NCBI RefSeq assembly: GCF_012489685.1
Contig: NC_080043.1
Location: 57,992,289 to 58,056,288 of the forward strand
DNA: 64,000 bases
Direction: 5' to 3'
DNA from: Lotus japonicus
Lineage: Eukaryota > Streptophyta > Magnoliopsida > Fabales > Fabaceae
Positions 10,727 through 23,777 of this stretch are shown here, one piece after another. The position numbers and the translations under genes are program-made. The first letter of the stretch is position 1. Every line of letters starts with the position of its first letter. Below the pieces are notes generated by a model that made no database searches, was not told the origin of the DNA, and saw only the letters and a program-made list of their open reading frames with translations.

Positions 10727-11730
10727 TATTATTATCATTTGAAGCACAAAATAAAAAGTATAGTAAAAATATTTAGTGAAGGGTAAAATGGTAATTATAA
10801 AAATATCACTCTCATCACTTCTTGTTTCATCCTCTCATCTTTTTCTCTCAATCCAAACAATTTAAATATATTTTTTTAATATCACATTAATTTTCATTTA
10901 TATTTTTCCCTCTACATTGTTTCCTCTTATATTCAAATCATTCTTCTAATTTTCACATTTATATCTAAAAACAGAGCATAAAGGCAACCCAGATTTTCAA
11001 ATCTTACCCTAAAGTTATTTGTTATTTGAGTGATGGTGCTTGGCAACAGCACATGAACATGAACTTGAGTTGGATGCCATCATTATCGAGTCTGATTCAC
11101 TCTCGGTCATAAATGCAATTTCCCGTAAGATAATCAGGAAAAGCAGAAACTGACAATGTAATAAACCATCCTCAGCAAGAAATATTAGCCCGCATGGTAG
11201 TTGTTGAAATTTAATACTACACACTTGTGGTCTGAAAAAAATACAGTATATACCAAAAAAATTGTTAATACAAAGTGTCACCTTCAATGCATTTATTATG
11301 TTGTCTCTTATCTGAGAATTGATAGTATTGATTTGATAAAGAAAAACCATTAATTTAAGGTTGTGAACTTTTGCTTTTGGCACCAAGCGGATTAAATGAC
11401 TCTCGCTATCAACCTTTCCTCATCAACGTTAACATTCAATCATTCCCAATTGCTGATAAGATCTTATCACCGCCCCTAAATGAGTTAATGAAAAGGAGGT
11501 TCAAAAATCAATCCTTGAGAATTGTAATTTATCTTTTCAATATATAAAAAAAAATTATAAATTTTTCTATTTCTATTTTCACTCTAAAAAAAAAATTTAA
11601 TGCTATTTTTATAATTAGTGGCGGTTCATATTCACCGCCACTAAATGTTTCACCAGCACACCTCAATCACCAACTTCCTAAGTGCCTTTAACACGTTTGC
11701 GGCGATTTTAACCCCACTATAGGTATAAGA
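10727..11730. other. AT-rich spacer between the LINE and a gypsy fragment
   Basis: No convincing coding region. The only structure seen is a clean hairpin at 11616-11645. The junction with gypsy pol sequence at about 11730 is abrupt. Confidence 0.5.
11616..11645. repeat. Short perfect inverted repeat (hairpin)
   Basis: TTAGTGGCGG and its reverse complement CCGCCACTAA flank a short AT-rich loop. It may be the end of a decayed DNA transposon, but no partner end or TSD was found. Confidence 0.5.
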
Positions 11731-12432
11731 GGCTAGAAAGAAGGATGGGATGAGTTGTTACCGCTGATTGAGTTCACCTACAACAACAGTTTTCATGCAA
11801 GCATCGGGATGGCACCTTATGAAGCTTTGTATGGTCGGAGGTGTCGTACGCCTTTGTGTTGGCATCAAGATGGTGAGAATCTGATCGTTGGACCCGAATT
11901 GGTTCAACAAACTACAGAAGAGGTGAAGCGAATCCAAGAAAAGATGAGGATTTCACAGAGTCACCAGAAAAGTTATGCTGAAAACATGAGAAAAGAGTTG
12001 GAATTTCAAGCTGGAGATCATGTCTTCTTGCGGGTTACCTCGATGACTGGTGTCGGAAGGGCGATCAAGTCCAAGAAGCTTACTCCAAAGTTTATTGGGT
12101 CGTACCAAATAACGGAACGAGTTGGGCCAGTGGCATATAGGATTGTGTTGCCGCCTTTCCTATCCAATATCCATGATGTACTTCATGTGTCGCAGTTGCG
12201 GAAGTACATGGCTGATGATTCTCATGTTCTTGAACCTGATGACATTCAGCTAAAGGATGATCTGACGATGGTGATGCCACCCATCAAGATCGTCGACAGG
12301 AGCACGAAGTGCTTGAGAAACAAGGAGGTGTCCTTGGTGAAGGTCGTGTGGAATCAAACTACGGGCGACGCGACTTGGGAATTAGAGGATAAAATGCGGG
12401 CGTCGCATCCCGATTTGTTTGTAAACCCTTAA
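11731..12432 (+). pseudogene. Ty3/gypsy integrase C-terminus with chromodomain-like tail (fragment)
   Basis: The frame is open from about 11734 and contains the end of a chromovirus-like (Tekay/Del-type) integrase: LLPLIEFTYNNSFHASIGM, PYEALYGRRCRTPLCW, then the GDHVFLRV, LTPKFIGSYQI and PVAYRIVLPP signatures. It closes with a chromodomain-like C-terminus (VVWNQTTGDATWELEDKM) and a stop at 12430-12432. The upstream gag, protease, RT and catalytic core of the integrase are missing, so this is a 5'-truncated remnant. It leads directly into a polypurine tract and LTR. The chromodomain normally directs insertion to particular chromatin. Confidence 0.85.
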
Positions 12433-12452
12433 GTTTCGAGGGCGAAACTGTT

Positions 12453-12466
12453 TTAAGGGGGGTGGT
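12453..12466 (+). other. Polypurine tract of the gypsy fragment
   Basis: A TTTTAAGGGGGGTGG-type purine run just before the LTR start at 12469, the normal plus-strand primer position. Confidence 0.7.
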
Positions 12467-12468
12467 AT

Positions 12469-13921
12469 TGTAAGGCCCTAGACCTTATTTTTGTAATGCT
12501 TTGATGATGGATTGAATAAAATGAGATTTTGGTTAAGTTTGAGTTTTGACAGGTTTCAGCTGTCACCTTGTGTGAATTTTTAGAGGGTCTTAACGACCTC
12601 ATTTCGGAAAACTTCCTTCATGAGAGTTGTAGCCCTTTAAGTGAAGAAAATGCTCGAAGTAGAATCAGGTCATTCCGACCTCTGTAGTTGGAGATATTCG
12701 CGTAGCGACGGTGGTTCTGGTTGTACAGTACCAGCGAATTAATTGATTTATTTTTCTTTTGATTCCGAGTTTGATTATGAAATTACTTAAGAGGGCTTAG
12801 GTTTTTAATTAGATTCAGGCCTGATTAGGTGCTTAAGTGATTGGGTCAAGGGTTTGACTTGGATTGGGCTTAAAAGAAAAGAAAAGAAAACCTAGTTTTA
12901 ATAGGGATTTGGGGGGGGGGGGGGGGGAGAAGAGTTTTCTTTTTACACAAGTCTGAAGATAGAAACCTTGTGCACCTTTGCAACACGTAAGAACAGAAGA
13001 GAGAAAGTGAAAAGAAGCCTCCTCCTTGCACCCTAGTCGTCGCCGCTTGCACCCCATCACCGCCACCCTTGTGCGCGCGACGAGAGAGAGATCGCGAGTG
13101 GGAGAGAGAGAGACCGAGAGCTAGGAGAGGAGAAAGGAGTCTTGGACAGCAAGGAACCATCTTCATTCTCTTCTATTTTCAAGCTTTAAGACCAAGGTAA
13201 GGGCTGGTCTAGGTTGGGTAGGTTCTTTAAGGATTATGCCATGAATTGCCTTGAGAAATAACTTGAATTTTGATTTGTTTTGCATGAGTTCTTGTACACG
13301 CATGCTTGCTGGGTTTTTCTCTTTGAATTACTATGAATATGAATCTTCAACCCTTGTTCATGATCTGAACCTATGATGTTATGCAAGTTGCCATGGTGTT
13401 TGTTAAGTTTCGAGTTGATTTGCATTTGCCATAACTTTTTCTTTGCTAAGTGTTTGAATCTGAAATTTGGATGATTATTTGGGTTGTTGGGGCTGTACCA
13501 AGGCTGCCATGACCAAGAGGGAAGGAAGAAAAATTGTTTTGGAAACCCTATGGCCTTTGGAGGGCTCGACCGAACCCAATTTGTGGGGGCTTGGTGGATT
13601 TTTCCTTCCGTCTTGGTGATGCAAGTCGTGTGGTACCTTGCCGATGAATTTGCCATGATGTGTTATGCATGAGTGAATGAATATGCGTTTCCTTATGCGA
13701 AGTATATTGATTTTTCAGTTAATGTGTCAAAGGGTCGCTCACCTAGCCGTAATCCCCTTTGTAACTAGTGAATGTTGTATTGTGAATAATGTTGTATAAA
13801 GAGAATGATAAGACTTAGGGTTTTGACATTAGAGCCATAAAAACCAAGAGCATGAGATTTAATGTGATTTAACTCGCTTGCAAGTGAACCTTAATTAAAC
13901 GAACATAGGTCAGGTAGACTA
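12469..13921 (+). repeat. 3' LTR of the gypsy fragment, cut by element S1
   Basis: The LTR starts TGTAAGGCCC immediately after the polypurine tract. It holds a long G-run (about 12911-12927) and a GA-rich leader-like stretch (13079-13140). It stops at 13921, where the S1 Sirevirus LTR begins. The missing remainder is not visible on the far side of S1, so a later deletion or rearrangement removed it. No host gene was seen inside; short frames at 13234-13672 look spurious. Confidence 0.65.
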
Positions 13922-15153
13922 TGTAAGATCAAGGTTTGATCAGTGGTTGCATCTCTATATTTTGATGATTACAATTAAGGTTTGTGATGATGAACAATTG
14001 TGGTACCCTAACGTTTGTCTCTTTTAGTTGTGACAAACAGGTTCTGATTCTGACCCAAGCTTATTCAATCAGAAGATAAAGACCCAAGGGTAGCCAAAAG
14101 AGAGTTGAAAAGCTTACCATGTTCGCTCAGAACAGTGGCAAATCCTTCAAAAGTTCTAAAGATAGAAGCTCTCAATAGGTACTGAAGAACCGGAGTCAGA
14201 AGTTCTGAAGACCAGATGTTCCAGAAGGAACGGTCCAGAAGTAGAAGACTCAAGTTCTGAAGACCTGCAAGAAGTTGGTTCTGAAGACCCAAGTTATTCT
14301 AGCTCTGGCATTCAGAAGTTCTGAGGAACATGTCCAGGAGCAGAAGTTGCAAGGTCAGAGGATCCAAGCTTCCGTCTGACTCTGATCAGAAGCTTCACCA
14401 ACGTCCATCTGAAGCACTCCAGATCATAAGTCAGCTGGTGAAAGGACAGGTCGCTGTCATAGTACACATCGTACAGTCATAGCCTGCCCGCCACCTACCT
14501 CGTTCAGTCTAGTAGTCTGATATTACAAGATTGCCACTCCAACGGGCAAAACCCTAGCAACGGCTACATCAAATGCCTTGGAGTATATAAGGACTGAAGA
14601 TAGAAGAAAGAAGCCAAGAAACTTTGCTGATACTCTTGAACTTATTCTAACCGATCTCTTAGCAATATTTCTTCAGTGTTCTTAAACATCTGAGTTTACC
14701 ATTAGCTTTTTAGAAGCAATTCTTGTAAACCCAAAACCTTATACAAATACTTTGTAAAGTACCTTAAGAGACCAAGGTTGGTCGGATCTTAAGAGGACTG
14801 AATCAAGTTTGGTTCAGTGTTTTAGCTAGTCTTGAGAGGATCAGTAAATCAGCTTCTTGAGAGAATACTAGTGAGGAAATTAGTGTACTGTTAGTCACTT
14901 TGCAGGTTGCAAGTGCAGTTGTAACATTCATTGATTTTAGTGAATTGCCTTCATCAGAAGAAGGAAGAAATCACCTTCACGGGTGGACTGGATTAGCTTG
15001 AGCTTTTGAACCAGGATAAAATACTTGTGTGCCCTATTTCATATTCTTTAGCGCCTAGCTCTTATCCTTAAGTTTGTCAAAACTTAAGAAGGGGAAATCT
15101 TTTGTTCAAAAACTCTATTCAAACCCCCCTTTCTAGTGTTTTTCGCACCTTCA
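13922..15153 (+). repeat. 5' LTR of S1
   Basis: It starts TGTAAGATCAAGG and ends CACCTTCA, and is related over its length to the S2 LTRs. It contains CCAGAAG and TTCTGAAG-type short repeats and a TATA box at 14584-14590. It ends two bases before the primer site. No matching 3' LTR survives in the window, so its age cannot be estimated from LTR divergence. Confidence 0.85.
14584..14590 (+). promoter_or_regulatory. Predicted TATA box of the S1 LTR
   Basis: TATATAA within GGAGTATATAAGGAC, at the same relative place as the TATA boxes in the S2 and S3 LTRs. Confidence 0.65.
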
Positions 15154-15155
15154 AT

Positions 15156-15167
15156 TGGTATCAGAGC
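15156..15167 (+). other. Primer-binding site of S1 (tRNA-iMet type)
   Basis: TGGTATCAGAGC two bases after the LTR end, the standard complement of the initiator tRNA 3' end used by Copia elements. Confidence 0.9.
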
Positions 15168-15227
15168 TCCGCTTCTGATTGATACACTTAACAGTGATCA
15201 GTGATCCAGAACCTAGTGTGAAAAACA

Positions 15228-16385
15228 ATGATGGCCCAAGCCAATACTTCCGCTGACAACAACAACAACAACAACCAACTCAGAGCACCAGTCTTTGATG
15301 GTGAAAAGTTTGAGTACTAGAAAGATAGAATCGAAAGTTATTTCCTTGGCACTGACTCAGATCTCTGGGATATGGTCATGGAAGGCTATATTGATCCAGT
15401 AGATGCTTTAGGAGTGAAGATCCCCCGTAATGAAATGACGGGGATCATCACTAGGCGAAGTCCATGCTGTTCAGTTCAATATCATATATTGAATATGAGA
15501 AGATCTCTGACAAAGAAACAGCAAAATCCATCTATGACTCCTTGGTCATGACGCACGAAGGAAATGAAGAAGTCAGGGAGACTAAGACTCTTGCTCTCAT
15601 AAAACAATATGAGCAGTTTAAGATGGAATCTGGTGAAACCATTGAGGAGATGTACTCAAGGTTTCAAACTCTGATTGCTGGAATCAGAGTGCTGAACAAG
15701 AGCTACTCTACTGGTGATCATGTCAAAAAGATCATCAGAAGCTTGCCTAAGGAGTGGATGGCTTTTGTCACTACACTGAAACTTTCCAGGAATTTGAACT
15801 CCTTGAAGCTAGAAGAGCTTGTGAGTCATCTCAGAAGCCATGAGATTGAACTCAAAGATCACAAGCCTCAAAGGAAAGAGAAATCTATTGCTCTCAAGTC
15901 AAATTCTGACAAGGCGAAAGCCTATCAGGTAGAAGAGGAAGATTCCTCTGAAGAATTATCAGATGCTTCTGGTGATGAAGAGCTATCTCTTTTTACAAAG
16001 AGATTGAGCAAGCTCTGGAAGAACAGACAAAGCAAGGGCAAAGGACCGAGGAAAAGTAAAGGAAGATTTGAATCTTCATCTGATCAGAAGAAGTCCTCTG
16101 GGAAGGAAGTCACCTGCTTCGAGTGCAAGGAATCTGGGCACTACAAGAGTGACTGTCCCAAGCTAAAGAAGGACAAGAGATCAAGAAAAGTCTTCAAGAA
16201 GAAAGCTCTTGTGACATTTGATGCGACTGACTCTGATGAAGCTGAGTCAGAAGAAGATGAAGCTGTGGAAGCTCTGATGGCTACCACTAGTAGAGATGCT
16301 GAAGCACATGATGATATGAGAGCTTCAGAAGATGACTCAGACTCTGATGACGATGAGACATCTTATGCAGCTCAGTTAAGACACC
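15228..16385 (+). pseudogene. S1 gag region
   Basis: Start at the ATG ATG pair at 15228. Early residues (APVFDGEKFEY) match the Copia gag start, but the next codon, Trp in relatives, is TAG at 15318. A small deletion near 15440-15465 shifts the frame into the long 15464 frame. That frame has the UBN2-type capsid region (ISYIEYEKISDKETAKSI, EMYSRFQTLIAGI, LPKEWMAFVTTL) and a CCHC knuckle at about 16110 (CFECKESGHYKSDC). Gag runs straight into protease in a single frame, unlike S2 and S3. The particle-forming N-terminus is broken, so this copy cannot make normal Gag. Confidence 0.85.
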
Positions 16386-19300
16386 TGTCATGGTACATGG
16401 ACAGTGGATGCTCGCGACACATGACAGGCATAAGGTCTATATTCCAAAAATTGATGTCGCTTAAGTCAGGAGGAGACGTTGGCTTTGGAGGAAATCAGAA
16501 GGGAAAGATCATTGGAAAAGGTTCCATAGGAGATGGAAAAATTCCAGTTATTAATGATGTACTTCTGGTGGAAGGATTATTGCATAACTTGCTCTCCATA
16601 AGCCAAATAGCTGACAAAGGTTATGATGTGATCTTCAATCAAACAGGCTGTAAAGCTGTCAGTCAAACAGATGGATCTGTTATGTTTTCTGGGAAGAGAA
16701 GAAATGACATTTACAAGATCAAATCTTTTGAACTGCTATCTCAGAAGGTCAAGTGTCTCATGTCCGTTAATGATGAGCAATGGGTTTGGCACAGACGTCT
16801 AGGGCATGCCAGCCTCAGGAAGATCTCTCAACTAAGCAAGCTAAACCTCGTCAGAGGATTGCCTCGTCTGAAGTTCTCATCAGAGGCTCTGTGTGAAGCT
16901 TGTCAGAAGGGAAAATTCACCAAGAAGCCTTTCAAAGCAAAGAATGTGGTATCTACAACAAGACCCCTTGAGCTACTTCACATTGATCTCTTTGGACCAG
17001 TGAAAACTGAATCCATTGGAGGAAAGAAGTATGGGTTAGTCATTGTGGATGACTACAACAGGTGGACATGGGTAAAGTTCTTAAGGCACAAGGATGAAAC
17101 ACACACTATGTTCACAAACTTCATTACCCAAGTTCAGAATGAGTTCCAAACTTCAGTGATTACTGTCAGAAGTGATCATGGTGGAGAATTTGAGAACAAA
17201 GCTTTTGAAGAATTGTTCAACTCTCAAGGAATCTCTCACAACTTCTCTTGTCCTCGCACCCCTCAACAAAATGGAGTTGTTGAAAGAAAGAACAGAACTC
17301 TTCAGGAGATGGCTCGCACCATGATGCAAGAATCAAGTATGGCCAAGCACTTCTGGGCAGAAGCAATCAACACTGCATGCTATATCCAGAACAGAATCTC
17401 CATCAGATCAATCCTGGAGAAGACTCCTTATGAGCTGTGCAAAGAAAGACAACCTGATATCTTTTACTTCCATCCTTTTAGGAGTACTTGCTACATGCTC
17501 AACACAAAGGAGCAATTGGGTAAATTTGATTCTAAAGCTTTAAAATGCTATTTTCTTGGTTATTCTAAAAGATCAAAAGGTTTTAGAATTTATAATATTG
17601 TCCATCAAACTGTTGAGGAATCTATCCAAATTAGATTTGATGACAAGCTTGGCTCAGAAAAGTCAAAGCTGTTTGAAAGATTTGCAGATCTCAGCATTGA
17701 TCTTTCAGAAGCAAATCAACCAAAGGACAGCCCAGAGGATGTTGCTCCAGAGGCAGAAGCATCTGAAGATGCTCCAACAACTTCTGATCAACTTTAGAAG
17801 AAGAAGAGAATAGCTGCCTCTCATCCAGAAGAACTGATCATCGGCAACAAAGATGCTCCTGTCAGAACTAGGTCCATGCTCAAACCTTCAGAAGAGACTC
17901 TTCTGAGTCTGAAGGGACTTGTATCTCTCATTGAGCCCAAATCAGTTGATGAAGCTCTTGAAGATAAAGGCTGGATTCTGGCAATGCAAGAAGAGCTAGA
18001 TCAGATCACCAAGAATGATGTCTGGTCTTTAATGCCTAAACCCAAAGGTTTCCATGTCATAGGAACCAAGTGGGTATTCATAAACAAGCTGAATGAAAAA
18101 GAAGAAGTCACGAGAAACAAGGCAAGACTGGTGGCTCAAGGCTACAGTCAACAAGAAGGGATTGATTACACTGAGACCTTTGCTCCTGTGGCAAGGCTTG
18201 AAGCTATAAGGCTACTGATCTCTTTCTCAGTGAATCACAACATCATTCTTCATCAGTTGGATGTCAAGAGTGCCTTCCTCAATGGCTACATTTTAGAGGA
18301 AGTGTATGTCAAGCAAACTCCTGGCTTTGAAGATGACAAGCATCCAGAGCATGTCTATAAGCTCAAGAAGTCGCTCTATGGACTGAAACAAGCTCCCAGA
18401 GCTTGGTAAGAAAGGCTCAGCTCCTTTCTTCTAAAGAATGAGTTTGTAAGGGGTAAAGGTGACAATACTCTTTTCTGCAGAACCTATAAGGATGATATTC
18501 TTATAGTTCAGATTTATGTTGATGACATTATATTTAGTTCTGCTAATCCTTCTCTTTGCAAGGAATTCTCTAAGATGATGCAGGCTGAATTTGAAATGAG
18601 CATGATGGGAGAACTCAAGTACTTCCTGGGAATTCAAATTGATCAACGACCAGGAGTCACTTATATCCATCAGAAGAAGTATACCTTGGAACTTCTGAAG
18701 AAGTTCAACATGAGTGATTGCAACATCTCTAAGACTCCAATGCATCCAACATGCATTCTTGAGAAAGAGGAAGTTTCCTCTAAGGTTTTTCAAAAGCTCT
18801 ATCGCGGAATGATAGGCTCCCTTCTTTATTTAACAGCTTCCAGACCTGATATATTGTTTAGTGTGCATCTCTGTGCTAGATTTCAATCAGATCCTAGAGA
18901 GACTCACTTAACTGTTGTTAAGATGATCCTCAAATATCTGAAGGGAACCACTAACCTTGGCTTGATGTATAGAAAAACATCAGAGTATACACTTTCAGGT
19001 TTCTGTGATGCTGACTTTGCTGGAGACAGAGTGGAAAGGAAAAGCACCTCCGGAAACTGTCATTTCCTTGGAGCAAATCTTGTCACTTGGTCAAGCAAGA
19101 GACATAACACAATTGCTCTATCAACTGCAGAAGCAGAATATGTCTCAGCTGCCACTTGCTGCACACAAACCATATGGATGAAAAATCATCTGGAGGACTA
19201 TGGTTTGTCTCTGAAGAAGATTCTTATCTACTGTGACAACACAACTGCTATCTCCCTCAGCAAAAATCCCATTCTACATTCAAGAGCAAAGCACATAGAG

Positions 19301-19462
19301 GTAAAATATCATTATATTCGAGATCATGTTCAGAAGGGAACTCTATCATTAGAGTATGTTGATACTGACCATCAGTGGGCAGATATCTTCACTAAGCCCT
19401 TAGCAGAAGATCGGTTTTTATTTATTCTTGAAAATCTGAACATGGACTTTTGTCCAGAGTAA
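16386..19462 (+). pseudogene. S1 pol: protease, integrase, reverse transcriptase, RNase H
   Basis: All pieces lie in one frame. Domains in order: protease (WYMDSGCSRHMTG, 16390), GAG-pre-integrase HHCC (HRRLGHAS and CEACQKGKF, about 16795-16915), integrase core ([34 protein letters not shown]), reverse transcriptase ([29 protein letters not shown] box at about 18510) and RNase H (GFCDADFAGD, STAEAEYVSA), ending at 19460-19462. There are two nonsense codons: TAG at 17795-17797 between integrase and RT, and TAA at 18407-18409 where Tyr is expected after PRAW. Otherwise well preserved, suggesting fairly recent inactivation. The products process Gag, integrate the element and copy its RNA. Confidence 0.9.
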
Positions 19463-19897
19463 GGTTTTCTTCAGAACTTCTGACCATGGTGCCTCTGAAG
19501 TCATCAGATGTTACCTATTCAGAAGGTTCTCGATCAGAAGCACTTAACCCACCGGTTAAACTTCTGTGGTAGACAACAATACACGTGTCACTTCTTTTGT
19601 GACATAGTTCGTTGTGTCGCGTGGTGTATCTGCTATAATGATGATATCTACTCTCCTCCACTGTGCTATTTTCTGACTAATTATTTTAGAAACCGTTGAT
19701 CTTGCTTTTTACGTTTTGCTTCTTAAAATCTCAACGGTTACTATTAAACCCACTATACGCACGATCTCACACACGATCTAATCCACACATTTACTCAAAC
19801 GGTTTTCAAACTCTTTGTGTGCATCGCATTTCATTCACTCTTCTCCCTCCAATATTTCCTTTCTCTCTGAACCCTAAACCTCGCATACCTGAGAATC

Positions 19898-22800
19898 ATG
19901 GGCAAATCAAGGAAATCAAAGGCAAATGTTACTGCTTCCTCCAAACTAACTGCCGAAGAGCAAGAGAAACAAAGATTTGAAGAAGCTCAGCAAATTCTGA
20001 ACACAGCCAATGTGGTCACCTGTATCAAGAATGTTGAAGAACTGGTTGTGTACAACGAAGCAAGAGTGGACTTCGACAACCTGGCTGAGCATGGGTTTGA
20101 CATTAGGGATCAAGTAGATTTGCAAGGTTGGTCTGGCTATTTCAATAGGCTCTGTGGTCCTATCTATTACAAGTTAGTTGTGGAATTCTGGAAGAATGCT
20201 GTCTGCAACGACTACTATGTCGTTTCTCATGTATTAGATAGGAAGATTGTTATCTCTGAGGAATCCATTGCAAAATTATTGGGAATGGAATTTCAACAGG
20301 GCAAGAGAATCAAGAATGTGGATGCTAATGTTCCTGGCATGAGGAAATTAGTAAATAAGGCCATTTATGACAACTGGTCTCTGGAGAAGACAAAGTATAC
20401 CATAAAGGAATTGAAGCCAACAATGAAGATCTGGCAGAAGATCTTCATTTACTGCATTCACCCCAGAACAGGAGGTACTGATTACCTCAATGCAACTCAA
20501 AAGGTAATCATGTACTATATCTCTAAGGGTGAGCCTGTATGTCTTCCATTTCTGCTCTTCAACTATCTGAAGGAATGTGTTGAGAAGTCAAGAACTACTG
20601 CAATTGAGACCAAAAGGTTCATCTCCTACATTCCTTATGGCAGGCTGCTCTCAGACATTTTCACCCAGAACAAACTAGTCAAGACTCTGTTTGACCTAGG
20701 ACTTCATGAGGATCTGGCTATGTCGATTGGAGATGCTCTCAATGGGACTAAGTTGAAGAGAATGCAGATCATTGACAAAGTTCAAGTTGAACCTGTTGAA
20801 GAATCATCTGAAGAGGTTCGTCAGAAGAACCACCCTGTTGATAACTATCCTCTCTAGTCTAAGAAGGATAATCCAGCTAGCATTCTAGAATATGTGAGAA
20901 TGCTCAGAAGTAAAGGAGATCCAATCACTCTCGAGGAGTTTATCAAAAGTCTTCCTGATAGTCCTCCTGAGGTACCAACAAGGAAGTCCAAGAGAACAAC
21001 TAGCAGCAAGCCTTCAGATCCCAAAGGCAAAGGTATTCTAATAGAGGAAACCAAGAAGATGAAAGCTGCATCAAAATCTGTGGTCATCAGGGAACCAATT
21101 CCAGAACCCTCTCCTGAAAGAACTCCAGTGGAGTCTCCTCAGAAATCCCAGTCGGATAGCTCTGAGAGCTCTATGGCTTCCTCCATTGGAACTCAAGAAG
21201 AAGAAGATGACACCAACAGAGGAGGAGCAGTTCACTCTAACTCTGAAGAAGTTTCACCTAGAAGGGATGTCAAGAGGAAAACTGTCATGGAAGAATCTTC
21301 TGGTGAGGAAACTGAAGATGATGATGTTCCTCTGGCCAAGAGGCAAAGAATTCAAGCAATTCAAGTTGAGGAAGACCTTGAGCAGGATGATTGTGAGATT
21401 ATTGGGAATGTGCTTCAAGTTATAAGGGAATCTCCAGAAGCTGAAGAATCCACCGATTCTGATGAAGCGCCCATAGCCAAGAGGAAGAAACTGGCTCTGA
21501 AGGGTCCACTTCAGAAGAAGGGGCCAGAACCAAAGCAAACATCTGAGAGTGCTTCAAAGGGAAAGGAGATCAAAGATAGCCTCTGATCCTGCAAGGACTG
21601 CAAGACTCACCAGATCTACTATCATTAGAGATCCAAGTAAGGAACTTACTGAAAGCATTAATTTAGATTCTGCTTTAGTAGTTATTCCTGAACAACCTGT
21701 ACCTATATCTACATCCCTGCCAACCTCAATCCAAACTGTTCCACCTCAAACAGAACCTCATACACAAATCATTTCTCAAACCGAAACACAAGCTCCCCAC
21801 TTAAACATCCAAACTGCTACCATTTCCATTCCATCCATTCCAATCCAAACATCTTCCACATCCACCACAACTGAGTCTGTACCTCTCTTCAATTCTTTCA
21901 TTAAGGGTATCGTTCAGAGTGAGGCCACATTGAGGGACTTGGTTCAACAATTCACACCTAAGCCTCCATCCACCTCAAGAACCCTTCTGATAACTGAATC
22001 TGGTGAGATTCCTGCTGAGAAAGACGTTGGAGATGAGGATGTTCAGATTCTAGAACCTCCCTTCAATGTGCAACCTATCCAGCAGGTAGCCTCCTATTTT
22101 GAAGATCTGCTCCAAGATGCTGCTGCTGAGTCTTCTTATGTGTCCTTGTCTCACTACTCCACAGTGAACTCAAGAGATCTGAGCTTCACCTCGCCTGAGA
22201 AGACAGCTACATCCAGGAAAAGACAAGTGACTATTTCTGAGGTTGAGCATATGGATGAATCAGATCATTCAGGACTAGAGAAGGTTCATGTGAATGAATC
22301 AGCTCCTTCAGGACAAATTAGAACTGAGAGTTCTAATGCTTCAAGCTCTAATGCAACCAACACCCCTCAGCCAATCATGGATCTGGCACCCTCCTTCAGG
22401 CCACAAAATCTCATTCAGCTCATTCAGGAGTTCTCTGATGAAGCAACCAGAAGATTGCAATGGCTGTATCAGGTAACTGACAATCAGTTTGATGCATCTC
22501 TGGTTGATGGTATGTGGTCTGCCTTCAGACGATGGTCAGAAAGTAGAGCTTCTGAGATTGAGAAGCAGCTTAGCAGAGAGAAGCGTCTGAGAGTTCATGA
22601 TGCCTCAGAAAGAGCTTATGAGCAGAGGCAAAGGGTGTTACACAAGGTTTGTGAACCCATGAGAAGGGCAATGGCTGCAAGAACTCATGTTGTCTCTGAA
22701 CGTACCTCAGAAGATGCTGATATGATTCCAGCAGAGGTTGCAGAGGACAGTGTAGAAGAGATTATTATTCATGAGGCTGCAGAGGTTGATGAAGTTCAGA

Positions 22801-23069
22801 TGGAATTACCTACTGAAGCTGCGGCAGAAGTTCAGGCACCTACAGATGTTCCTATTCAAGCTCCAGAACCAGCCCCACATCCGGAAGTTGCTCTCCTGGC
22901 TACCAGAATTGATAGGATACAAGATGATCAGCAGAGGCTGTTTCAGATGGTTGAGCATCAAGGACTCATTCTGAGTGAACAAAGTCGGCAAATTCAGGAA
23001 TCCTCCAGCAGAATGGAGAACATGATGAAGTATCTGATCGAGAATCTCTCATCTTCATCCAAGCCTTGA
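19898..23069 (+). pseudogene. S1 third ORF (Sirevirus env-like gene), broken
   Basis: The ATG at 19898 begins MGKSRKSKANV. The N-terminal part (about residues 60-270) has the fold-like pattern seen in proteins annotated as putative plant transposon proteins (WSGYFNRLCGPIYYKLVVEFW, YYISKG, LLFNYLKECVEKSRTTA, SYIPYGRLLSDIF). A TAG at 20855-20857 replaces a Trp present in the S3 copy. The frame continues to about 21586, then one frameshift leads to 21549-23069. The middle is Ser/Pro/Glu-rich and the C-terminus is predicted helical. I see no signal peptide or convincing membrane span, so 'env-like' is a positional name. Role unknown. Confidence 0.75.
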
Positions 23070-23334
23070 ACACCTCTAAATTCTTTCATGCATATTTATT
23101 ATTCATCTTATATGTCTGTGAATTTATTCTATGTTTGACTTGTTCTATTTGCTTATGTGTTTCTGCTACAATTTATTCAATGCACCGTCCACATCTTTTA
23201 GTAACTTACATGCATTTATGTTCCATCAGTTTTATGCATGTTTTTATGTTACTTCTCTCCTTTATAATATGTTGCTTTCCTTCTTCTCCATCACAACTCA
23301 ATTCAATTCATTCCCTTCTCTTCTCAAACCAAAA

Positions 23335-23777
23335 ATGTCTTCTGTTGAATTGATCTCTGAACTCAAGGCTCTGGTATTTAACCAGGTCTTTCCCTGGAGT
23401 GTTAATCTCTCTATCTCTCAATTCTCTCAAGCTCTTGGGATGATTGATAATCTTTTGGACTGCTGGCTGACATCCCATCAGACTCACTGTCTTCAAACTC
23501 TTCAGGAAGTTCTGAAAGAACTCCTTCGACTGGCCTCTTGCCGAAAGGACCTTGAAGCTCAATTCGAGAGCATTTCCCAGCTCATTGAGCATGAAAAGAG
23601 GGAAAGAGAAGATCACGTAGAAGCAGGTGAAGTGACTCAAGCTGCTGCCTCCACTCTTCTCATCAATGAGAGTGAAGTTCTGATGGAAGAGCTGGCTGCC
23701 CAGTTAGCTTCCCTTGATCAGGACATTCGTCCCCTGCATCTTCAGCTCCTTTCTATGAAGGAATCCCGTGTCTTCTT
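23335..23777 (+). CDS. Small coiled-coil ORF of S1 downstream of the env-like gene, cut by S2
   Basis: The ATG at 23335 (MSSVELISELKAL) opens about 148 codons before the S2 insertion. Leu and Glu/Lys heptad-like spacing (LQEVLKELLRLASCRKDLEA, LIEHEKRERED) suggests a coiled coil. It runs in the same direction as S1. After S2 the frame can be followed beyond 28905 for about 40 more residues. S3 has a protein of similar size and style in the same interval but on the opposite strand. Function unknown. Low complexity makes homology between the two uncertain. Confidence 0.5.

Noticed and set aside
11015..11386. 123-codon minus-strand frame
   Set aside because: AT-rich, no motif, no splice or promoter context.
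13234..13672. Frames in the truncated gypsy LTR
   Set aside because: Within LTR sequence, no conserved motif and no second copy to compare.
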